Assembly: GCF_016464365.1 (NCBI RefSeq)
Contig: NZ_JADCUC010000011.1
Span: 1-47,948 of the forward strand
Length of the DNA: 47,948 nt
Source of the DNA: Sandaracinobacteroides hominis
GTDB lineage: Bacteria > Pseudomonadota > Alphaproteobacteria > Sphingomonadales > Sphingomonadaceae
Reading direction: 5' to 3'
This document shows positions 42,467 to 47,948 of this stretch, one piece after another. Below the pieces are notes generated by a model. The model was not told the origin of the DNA, searched no databases, and saw only the letters and a program-made list of their open reading frames with translations. The first letter of the stretch is position 1. The number at the start of each line of letters is the position of its first letter. Both the position numbers and the translations under genes were made by a program.

Positions 42467-43690
42467 ATGGGCAAGCTTTCTGCCACCGGCATTCAAGCGC
42501 TGAAGGAGCCGGGGCGCTATGGCGACGGCGACGGCCTTTTCTTCTGGGTTCGGCCCAGCTCCAAGAAGGAATCGGCCGGCAAGGCGGTGTCAAAAAGCTG
42601 GATTGTGAGGGTCCAGAAGGCGGGAAAGCGTCGAGATATCGGCCTTGGCGGATATCCGAAGGTCAGCCTAGCGCGCGCTCGGGAGCGAGCTGGAGAGATA
42701 CGTTCTCAGGTCGAAGATGGGCTAGATCCGGTTGCGGAGCGCAAGAAGTCGGCGGGCATGCCGACGTTCAAAGAGGCTGCCGGGCTCGTCTACGCGGAGC
42801 ATGAGAAGGGCTGGCGCAACGCGAAGCACGCGGCACAGTGGATGCGAACGCTTGAGAGCTATGTGTTCCCCGCCATCGGCGACAAACCTATCAGCGCCGT
42901 TGAACATGGGCAGGTTCGCGATATCCTGGCGCCGATCTGGCTTACGAAGGCGGAGACGGCCCGCCGGGTGCTGCAACGCATCGCCACTGTCTGCGATTGG
43001 GGTTTCAGCAAGGGGTATCGGCCTGCAGAGCTGCCGCGCCGCTCGATAGTGAAGGGTCTTCCGCGGCAGCCCAAACGGGACGGCCACTTCGCCGCGATGC
43101 CCTTCGAAGGGGTGCCGGCCTTCGTTGAGCGGTTGAGGGAACGCGAGGGCATTTCGCGCCTGGCGCTTGAAGCGGTAATCCTGACCGCCGTTGGCAGTGG
43201 GGAAATCCGCGGCGCCGTGTGGGACGAAGTCGACCTTGAAGCGGCTTTATGGACCATCCCCGCGGCGCGGATGAAGGCCGGCAAAGAACATGTCGTGCCC
43301 CTCTCTCCGGCCGCCGTCGATGCGTTCCGGCGCGCCATTCCGTATCGCAAGCGCCAGGTGAAGAGCCGACCCGATCTCGTGTTCCCAGGCCAGAACAAGG
43401 GAATGCCACTCAGCGATATGGCATTGACGAAACTGTTGCGCGACATGGACATCAAGGTCACGGCACATGGCTTCCGCTCGAGCTTCCGCGATTGGGTTGC
43501 GGAGAAGACGAGCTTCGCCGGCGAGGTCGCCGAAATGGCGTTGGCGCACGCGATCGGCTCCAAGGTTGAGGCTGCCTATCGGCGCGGCAATCTGCTGGAG
43601 AAGCGGCGCCAGCTGATGGACGCTTGGGGGCGGTTCGTCACCTCGGAGAACGGCAAGGTCGTGCAGATCGCGAGCGGGGTGGCGGCGTGA
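42467..43690 (+). CDS. Tyrosine recombinase/integrase (P4-like), catalytic Arg I missing
   Basis: A 407-residue tRNA-type integrase with N-terminal DUF4102-like region (MGKLSATGIQALKEPGRYGD, then RRDIGLGGYPKVSLARARE), a SAM-like core-binding domain, and the catalytic domain. His334-x-x-Arg337 (HGFR), His361 (ALAH) and nucleophile Tyr371 (AAYRRGN) are present. At residue 243 the motif reads TAVGSGEIRG where family members have an Arg before SGE; the codon GGC at 43193-43195 is one base from CGC. The enzyme is therefore probably inactive or weak. ATG 42467 follows GAGGGA; a GTG at 42440 is the alternative. Its stop overlaps the next start (GTGA). Confidence 0.92.
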   Translation: MGKLSATGIQALKEPGRYGDGDGLFFWVRPSSKKESAGKAVSKSWIVRVQKAGKRRDIGLGGYPKVSLARARERAGEIRSQVEDGLDPVAERKKSAGMPTFKEAAGLVYAEHEKGWRNAKHAAQWMRTLESYVFPAIGDKPISAVEHGQVRDILAPIWLTKAETARRVLQRIATVCDWGFSKGYRPAELPRRSIVKGLPRQPKRDGHFAAMPFEGVPAFVERLREREGISRLALEAVILTAVGSGEIRGAVWDEVDLEAALWTIPAARMKAGKEHVVPLSPAAVDAFRRAIPYRKRQVKSRPDLVFPGQNKGMPLSDMALTKLLRDMDIKVTAHGFRSSFRDWVAEKTSFAGEVAEMALAHAIGSKVEAAYRRGNLLEKRRQLMDAWGRFVTSENGKVVQIASGVAA

Positions 43691-44196
43691 GCGGCAGGCG
43701 CACCACAATCAGGGTCTGCCGTGAATGTCACCAACAGCTGCCGGCTGATGATTTGCCCGCCAGAGCACATCGCGTCCAATCAGCGCTACTAACGCACGGC
43801 ATTGGCCTAGAGCGGCTGATAAGGACGGCAGTGCGGGCAAGTGCAGACGAAAGCGTAGAGGTAACCACGGCTACGCTCGCCGCAGCGTTGCGCGTGATTT
43901 CGGAGCGGGGAAGCGCCGGCGAGATTAGGGCGGCGCTGCGATTGATGGAACAGGCGCTTGATCGCCGAGACGGAGTAGTCACCTTGCAGTTGGTCGGTAA
44001 ACGACCGGGCCGGCGGCGAGGAGGCACCGCTCAGCGTAACGCAGATATCGCTTTGTTTGTGGAAGAGCAGGCGCGGGCGTTGGGGAACGTGGAGCCTGCC
44101 ATTGCCGCTGCAGAAGCTCGTTTCGGGCTAAAGCGCGACATGATATTCAAGGCGATTAGGCCATTTCGGGAAAAGCCGCCGGCCCCGGTAGAATAA
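43687..44196 (+). CDS. Hypothetical protein with N-terminal CxxC
   Basis: A 169-residue protein starting with GTG at 43687, overlapping the integrase stop. The N-terminus has IRVCRECHQQLPADDL, a CxxC that could bind zinc with another residue. A middle part contains VTTATLAAALRVISERGSAG, and the end KRPGRRRGGTAQRNADIALF continues into a helical region. I do not recognise a family. Position between integrase and excisionase suggests a role in the island, such as regulation or replication, but nothing in the sequence proves it. The stop codon lies in the loop of an inverted repeat. Confidence 0.65.
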   Translation: MSGRRTTIRVCRECHQQLPADDLPARAHRVQSALLTHGIGLERLIRTAVRASADESVEVTTATLAAALRVISERGSAGEIRAALRLMEQALDRRDGVVTLQLVGKRPGRRRGGTAQRNADIALFVEEQARALGNVEPAIAAAEARFGLKRDMIFKAIRPFREKPPAPVE

Positions 44197-44220
44197 TTAT
44201 CGCCTAAATGTTCTACCGGG
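44184..44220 (+). terminator. Inverted repeat CCCGGTAGAA / TTCTACCGGG
   Basis: Ten-base perfect arms (44184-44193 and 44211-44220) enclose a 17-base AT-rich loop that contains the stop codon of the preceding gene. There is no T run afterwards, so it may be a terminator-like hairpin or a regulatory site before the excisionase gene. Confidence 0.4.
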
Positions 44221-44286
44221 ACTTGCTTGCCCCGCGGACCAATGCGGCATGAATAGGAGGCCTCACCAGTCAGGAGGCCTTGGGTA

Positions 44287-44469
44287 ATGTCCGAACTCAT
44301 CACGGTGCAGGAACTGGCGCAAGAGAAGCGCATCAGCATCCCAACCATCTATCGCCTGCACGCTCGCGGCGAGATTCCGTTCGTTAAGATTGGCCGCGCC
44401 ACGCGCATTCGTCGGTCAGATGTTGACGCCTGGGCAGCGGGCCTGCCCGTGACTGGCAAGGCGGCCTAA
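44287..44469 (+). CDS. AlpA/excisionase-type helix-turn-helix protein
   Basis: A 60-residue DNA-binding protein: LITVQELAQEKRISIPTIYR, then LHARGEIPFVKIGRATRIRR and SDVDAWAAGL, the MerR-like HTH_17 fold of excisionases and AlpA regulators. Partners are the integrase and att DNA or the integrase promoter. An AGGAGG lies about 11 bases before the ATG, and a second AGGAGGCCT copy 15 bases further up makes a short direct repeat. The DUF5681 frame opens before this gene's stop codon. Confidence 0.9.
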   Translation: MSELITVQELAQEKRISIPTIYRLHARGEIPFVKIGRATRIRRSDVDAWAAGLPVTGKAA

Positions 44470-45226
44470 GCCGCGCAAATACGCCGGCAATACGCCGGGG
44501 AGGCCGTTCCAGCCGGGCAATCCCGGCAAGCCACCTGGAACGCGCCATCGCATTTCACGAGCAGTGGAAGAGCTGCTCGCTGGCGAGCACGAGAAGTTGA
44601 GCCGAAAGGCTATCGACTTGGCACTTGCAGGTGACACTGTAGCGCTTCGACTGTGCCTCGATCGCATTGCGCCGGCTCGCCGGGATGCGCCGATATCGAT
44701 TGCACTTCCCAGCGTTCGGGATGCCGCTGGGCTAGTCGAGGCGGGAGCAGTCGTTGCCGCTGCATTAGCCGCCGGCGAAATCACCCCCGAAGAGGCCGCC
44801 CGCTGCATGGCGGTGCTGCATGCCCAGCGGCAAATCATCGAAACTGGCCAGTTCGCGGAGAGGCTCGCGGCGCTGGAGGCTGGGCACGTGGAACTACAGC
44901 CTCATTGGCCAGTGTCGGCGCAGCCGGCGATCGAACCCTCGCATGATAGCCCGGCGACCATTGTAGATGAAGTCGGGCCGGCAACTGCGTGGCGTGCCCC
45001 ATCGCCAGCAGAAGCGGACGTAATGGGGCGCATATCCCTCCTGCCTCACGACGCCGCCATTGGCGGCCCTTGGGGACAAGTACGGCAAGATCTAGCGCCG
45101 ACGGCGACACTTCTCGCGCTCGAAAAAGAATGCCGAATGCTAGAAGTGCTTTCGCATCGCGACGGCCATATCCGCGTGCGGTGGACCGACCTGGGCGCAA
45201 ACTGGCGGAGGCAAGCAAATGGCTAA
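44453..45226 (+). CDS. DUF5681-domain protein without a standard start codon
   Basis: The family signature FQPGNPGKPPGTRHRISRAV, followed by EELLAGEHEKLSRKAIDLAL and LRLCLDRIAPARRDAPISI, marks a DUF5681 protein, a phage-linked family of unknown role often found near packaging genes. The signature lies upstream of the first ATG/GTG/TTG in frame (GTG 44564). The frame is open from the codon after a TGA at 44450-44452, where CTG 44453 would give KPRKYAGNTPGRP next, as relatives begin. Either CTG is used, or translation shifts +1 from the excisionase, or the start is mutated. The C-terminal half contains LPHDAAIGGPWGQVRQ and ends overlapping the next gene. Confidence 0.7.
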   Translation: MARRPKPRKYAGNTPGRPFQPGNPGKPPGTRHRISRAVEELLAGEHEKLSRKAIDLALAGDTVALRLCLDRIAPARRDAPISIALPSVRDAAGLVEAGAVVAAALAAGEITPEEAARCMAVLHAQRQIIETGQFAERLAALEAGHVELQPHWPVSAQPAIEPSHDSPATIVDEVGPATAWRAPSPAEADVMGRISLLPHDAAIGGPWGQVRQDLAPTATLLALEKECRMLEVLSHRDGHIRVRWTDLGANWRRQANG

Positions 45227-45446
45227 CCTCAGCTTCAAGCTGGGGCGGCTGGAGCGGCTGGAGCGGTCGAAGCGCGCACCCAGCACACCCGCCTTAGACC
45301 TAATCGGCTTCCTGGAGGGCTTTGTGCCCACCGCACGGCGAAGCCCTCAGCACGAGTTCAGCGCGAGAGACCTGCTATCCACGATGGGTCTGTCTCTCGA
45401 GGGCGCCGAAGCAACCCTCGGCATTGAAATTGGAGGCGACGCTTGA
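45219..45446 (+). CDS. Hypothetical island protein, 75 residues
   Basis: MANLSFKLGRLERLERSKRA followed by a short acidic tail. The start overlaps the end of the DUF5681 gene, so coupling is likely. A short tandem repeat of GGCTGGAGC encodes the LERLER segment. No family is recognised. It may be a small phage protein; its reality rests on the overlap and on conserved spacing with neighbours. Confidence 0.5.
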   Translation: MANLSFKLGRLERLERSKRAPSTPALDLIGFLEGFVPTARRSPQHEFSARDLLSTMGLSLEGAEATLGIEIGGDA

Positions 45447-45490
45447 TCGCGCTCCACCATCACCGCGGACCTCATCCCACCCGCGTAGAG

Positions 45491-45525
45491 CCGGGGGATG
45501 GCTTCCATTCCTTCACCTCCCCCGG
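45491..45525 (+). other. Hairpin CCGGGGGA / TCCCCCGG upstream of a small gene
   Basis: Eight-base perfect arms (45491-45498, 45518-45525) around a 19-base loop lie just before the ribosome-binding site of the 59-residue gene at 45549. It may reduce read-through or shape translation of that gene. Confidence 0.35.
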
Positions 45526-45548
45526 TTCGCCATTGAGGAGAAATCGAG

Positions 45549-45728
45549 ATGCACAGCGGATTGCGCGCAACTCTGGCGCGGCTCGAACGCGCTGCCGACG
45601 CCCGGCGTCCGAAGAATATCTTGATGCTCTTTCGGGACGAGCACGGCGTCTATCGCACGCTCGAAGGCAAGATACCGATCAGGGGGGCGATGGTGACCCA
45701 CTGCATTCCTGGCGACGAGCGCCTCTGA
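45549..45728 (+). CDS. Hypothetical protein, 59 residues
   Basis: The ATG at 45549 follows GAGGAGAAATCGAG, one of the best ribosome-binding sites in the island. The product reads MHSGLRATLARLERAADARR, then PKNILMLFRDEHGVYRTLEG, and ends CIPGDERL at TGA 45726-45728. The ILMLFRDEHGVYRTLEGK stretch looks like two beta strands. I do not recognise a family. A longer frame (45443-45853) overlaps in another register but has poor coding character, so I prefer this one. Nothing else is evident up to 45849. Confidence 0.6.
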   Translation: MHSGLRATLARLERAADARRPKNILMLFRDEHGVYRTLEGKIPIRGAMVTHCIPGDERL

Positions 45729-45849
45729 AGGCCAGAGGCGGAGGTTTTGTCCGCCTAACCTGCCCTTCTCCAACGAGTTCCAATGGGCATAGCTTCCCAC
45801 ATTCCGTCACCGTCGTGACGACGCAGCCGAGCCGAAAGCGGAGAAATCC

Positions 45850-46248
45850 ATGAGCACGGGAATATCCAATCTGAGCGAATTTCGCGCAGGGATCGCACAG
45901 GACAAGCGCGACCTCGCCGACCTCATCAACCGGGAAACCCGCGCAATTGCGCTCGGCATCCTGGCTCGTCTGGTCGACATGTCACCGGTCGACACGGGCC
46001 GCTTCCGCGGAAACTGGCAGGTCGATATCGGCCGAGCGCCGGAAGACGAGTTGGATACCACCGACAAGTCTGGCGCGGCGACGAAGGCGAAAGGCTCCGC
46101 AACGATTGCCGGCGCGGCGCCATTCGAACCGATCTATCTCGTCAACAACCTGCCGTATGCCGGCGCGCTCAATGACGGGCATTCGCGACAGGCCCCTGCC
46201 GGGTTTGTGGAAGCCGCAGTTGATCAGGTCGCCGGAGCCTTCAGATGA
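45850..46248 (+). CDS. HK97 gp10-like phage head-tail protein
   Basis: A 132-residue protein with ARLVDMSPVDTGRFRGNWQV in the middle and PIYLVNNLPYAGALNDGHSR followed by QAPAGFVEAAV near the end. The SPVDTGRxRxNW and YLVNNLPYAxxLxxGxSxQAP pattern is typical of HK97 gp10-type minor tail or head-tail joining proteins. It would act at the neck of an assembling phage particle. Its stop overlaps the start of the head protein gene (ATGA). Confidence 0.82.
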   Translation: MSTGISNLSEFRAGIAQDKRDLADLINRETRAIALGILARLVDMSPVDTGRFRGNWQVDIGRAPEDELDTTDKSGAATKAKGSATIAGAAPFEPIYLVNNLPYAGALNDGHSRQAPAGFVEAAVDQVAGAFR

Positions 46249-47324
46249 GCACGGCAAATGAGAAGCTGCTGAATGCATCGATCCGACACGCCATTTTCCT
46301 TGAGACGTTCAAGGGCGGCGAAGCGAAGCGCCTGGTCGCGCTTTACAAGCAGCTCGATGGTGACCTGGTCGCGCAACTGGCCCGACGTGACCCGTCGAGC
46401 GCCAAAGGGCGCTATCGGACCGTGCGGCTTCAGCTGCTGCTCGAGGACGTAAAAGACATCCTGCACGCATTTGGCGGCAAGCTTCGGGCCGAGACGTTGG
46501 CGACGCTGGAAGAGTTGGGCGACATCGAGGCGGATTTCGGCGTCAAGGCGATCAGTGCCGCGCTGCCGATCTCTGTCGAGGTCGTGCGGCCATCGTCTGC
46601 CCAAGTGAGGGCAGCCATGATTGCCCGTCCGTTCCAAGGCAGTCTCTTGAAGGAATATTATGCCAGTCTTGAGGCGCTGGCACAGACCAGATTCCGGGCC
46701 GCTATTCGCATGGGCGTCATTCAGGGCGAAACGATCGATCAAATTGGCCAGCGACTGCGGAATGCCACCGCATTCAGCCGACGCGGCGCGGAGATGGTGG
46801 CGCGGACCGCCATAAGCCACGTCTCGGCCGTTGCCCGCCAGATGACCTATGCTGACAATGCCGACATCCTGAAAGGTCTGCGCTGGGTCGCGACGCTCGA
46901 TGGTCGTACCTCCGCGGTTTGCCGAGCGCGGGACGGCGAGGTCTATCCGCTGGGCAGCGAAGGCCTCATTCCAGCCCATTGGGGCTGCCGGAGCTCGTTT
47001 AGCCCGATCCTGAAAAGCTGGCGCGAAATGGGCATTGATGCGGAAGACGCGCCAGAGGGCACCCGCGCTTCGCTGGATGGGCAAGTTCCAGCGTCCACGA
47101 CCTATGGTGAATGGCTCAAGGGAACGCTCCGCAATTTCCGGTGCCCCAACGGCACGTTGCCTTTCACGTTCCTGGGCGATGGTCGCGACTGTGACCGAGC
47201 GACTGAGGCGGCATCCATTGCAACCGCCTTGTCATCGTTCCTGCGAACGGATGAAGGTGCTGCTATCAATCCGAACATCATCGCCAAGGGCGCTGGACGG
47301 GATTTCATCGCTGCTGTGGCTTAG
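46245..47324 (+). CDS. SPP1 gp7 / Mu gpF-like minor head morphogenesis protein
   Basis: A 359-residue phage head protein. The C-terminal domain has ARTAISHVSAVARQMTYADN, then LKGLRWVATLDGRTSAVCRA and RDGEVYPLG followed by IPAHWGCRSSFSP, the conserved core of the SPP1 gp7/phage Mu F family. In intact phages it binds the portal and helps capsid assembly or DNA delivery, and lies next to portal genes. Here no portal, terminase or major capsid gene accompanies it. Coupled to the gp10-like gene by ATGA. Confidence 0.87.
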   Translation: MSTANEKLLNASIRHAIFLETFKGGEAKRLVALYKQLDGDLVAQLARRDPSSAKGRYRTVRLQLLLEDVKDILHAFGGKLRAETLATLEELGDIEADFGVKAISAALPISVEVVRPSSAQVRAAMIARPFQGSLLKEYYASLEALAQTRFRAAIRMGVIQGETIDQIGQRLRNATAFSRRGAEMVARTAISHVSAVARQMTYADNADILKGLRWVATLDGRTSAVCRARDGEVYPLGSEGLIPAHWGCRSSFSPILKSWREMGIDAEDAPEGTRASLDGQVPASTTYGEWLKGTLRNFRCPNGTLPFTFLGDGRDCDRATEAASIATALSSFLRTDEGAAINPNIIAKGAGRDFIAAVA

Positions 47325-47369
47325 CCATTTCGGGGAGTCGGGCATGTCTCTGGCGCGTTGGAGCGCGCA

Positions 47370-47648
47370 ATGAGCGCTGCCTGCAATATTGGGTGTCGCC
47401 CATGCAATCGGGTATGCGCAGCCGTTATGCGCTCGCCAGCCTTTTACTCTCGCGAGCTGGAGGCGGCGAAGGAAGCCATGCAGAGGGGGGAAGAAGGCGC
47501 GGCAAGGCGTATCGAGGTTGCTCAAAATCTGATCGAATACTCGCTTCGGCAGGTCGCTGAACTTCGGGCTCAGAAACTCGCCCCTTTCGATGCTCAGACG
47601 TTTGCCCGCCCCGGCATCATGGTTTCAACCCACAGTGGCAATTGTTGA
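47370..47648 (+). CDS. Small cysteine-rich hypothetical protein
   Basis: A 92-residue frame starting at ATG 47370 with GGAG six bases upstream. The N-terminus has four cysteines in 12 residues (CNIGCRPCNRVC) and the rest is an alpha-helical, charged segment (YSRELEAAKEAMQRGEEGAA). If started at the internal ATG 47427 the cysteines would be lost. No family recognised. A zinc-binding N-terminus is possible. It lies behind the head protein and before the IS. Confidence 0.5.
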   Translation: MSAACNIGCRPCNRVCAAVMRSPAFYSRELEAAKEAMQRGEEGAARRIEVAQNLIEYSLRQVAELRAQKLAPFDAQTFARPGIMVSTHSGNC

Positions 47649-47659
47649 GGTGGAACCTT

Positions 47660-47681
47660 GGGGCGGCTTTCGGGCCGCCCC
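47660..47681 (+). terminator. Hairpin GGGGCGGC / GCCGCCCC after the island genes
   Basis: A perfect 8-bp GC stem with a 6-base loop (TTTCGG) follows the last small gene by a few bases. There is no T run, but position suits a phage-style transcription end. The IS starts about 17 bases later. Confidence 0.55.
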
Positions 47682-47697
47682 TACTCTCGAGAGAGAA

Positions 47698-47948
47698 CTA
47701 GGCGGGATCGACATTCAGGATTTCCAAACGGGCTGATCGCTGATTCATAGGGCTCCGTGTTGAACGCGGAGCGGACGATGGGGATCAAGCGGTACGAGTT
47801 GAACGATGCGCAGTGGGCGAAGATCGCGCTGCTGCTGCCGGGCAAGGCGGGGGATCCTGGACGGACGGGGTCGGATAACCGATTGTTTGTGAACGGATGT
47901 TTGTGGGTTCTGAGATCTGGAGCGCATTGGTGCGACCTGCCTGAGCGC
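47698..47948 (+). mobile_element. IS5-family element, 5' end only, right window edge
   Basis: This is the inverted match of 1-251. The element's outer end starts at about 47701 (GGCGGGATCG), preceded by CTA. A hairpin GCTCCG/CGGAGC lies at about 47754-47775 between the terminal region and the transposase start. The element runs off the right edge. It is related to but distinct from the IS at 3850-4670. Confidence 0.85.
47778..47948 (+). CDS. IS5-family transposase, N-terminal fragment
   Basis: Starts at ATG 47778 and is cut at 57 residues by the window edge. It reads [20 protein letters not shown], then [20 protein letters not shown] and [16 protein letters not shown]. Same protein as the left-edge fragment apart from one residue. 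The catalytic part is outside the window. Confidence 0.85.
   Translation, partial: MGIKRYELNDAQWAKIALLLPGKAGDPGRTGSDNRLFVNGCLWVLRSGAHWCDLPER

Noticed and set aside
45443-45853. 136-codon frame overlapping the 59-residue gene
   Set aside because: Begins with TTG, has no ribosome-binding site, is rich in Arg/Pro/Ser, and conflicts with a well-signalled small gene in another frame.
1-47948. Whole window as a composite transposon flanked by IS copies
   Set aside because: The block contains core genes such as mutS, trmFO, pepN, acs and a tRNA. Partial IS copies at both edges are better explained by contig ends.

Overview
The window is GC-rich chromosomal DNA of an alphaproteobacterium, most likely a member of Sphingomonadales. 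This is inferred from the TonB-dependent receptor, the TIGR02186/Alph_Pro_TM protein beside a TauE-type permease, TrmFO, and two very small hypothetical proteins behind acs of a type I associate with sphingomonads. The genus cannot be fixed from the sequence alone.

Both ends are the same IS5-family element. Bases 1-251 are the reverse complement of 47698-47948 with two mismatches that I can see, so the window looks like an assembly contig that stops inside two IS copies facing outwards. The left copy truncates a serine recombinase gene (248-700). Beside it lies an AT-richer Schlafen/AlbA_2-type gene (754-1686).

The core from 2020 to 42148 is mostly housekeeping and peripheral metabolism. It holds a quinone oxidoreductase, a Tat-type L,D-transpeptidase, a second IS5/IS427-like element (3850-4670) sitting exactly in the stop codon of a second L,D-transpeptidase gene, mutS, a MaeB-type malic enzyme with an alpha/beta hydrolase, a Tat-exported PLP aminotransferase, trmFO, a run of co-directional genes (TauE permease, Alph_Pro_TM, pepN, M16 protease, Baeyer-Villiger-type monooxygenase), a ParDE toxin-antitoxin pair, a TonB receptor divergent from an SDR, an amidohydrolase with an MHS transporter, acs, a second MDR oxidoreductase, a GST, an MFS exporter, and an acetolactate-synthase-like enzyme coupled to an M20 peptidase.

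Foreign AT-rich patches interrupt this core. One is the 12967-13925 segment, bounded by a perfect 20-bp inverted repeat and carrying an orphan glycine/alanine-rich protein translationally coupled to a small membrane protein. The other is an orphan PD-(D/E)XK-like gene at 29685-30245. Intergenic spaces carry several dispersed hairpin repeats.

From 42235 to the right end a tRNA-Ser(GGA) is followed by a tyrosine integrase island. The integrase lacks its first catalytic arginine. Behind it come a CxxC protein, an AlpA-like excisionase, a DUF5681 protein with no standard start codon, small unknowns, an HK97 gp10-like protein and an SPP1 gp7/Mu gpF-like head protein. No terminase, portal or capsid gene is present, so this is a degenerate prophage or satellite-like island cut off by the right-hand IS.
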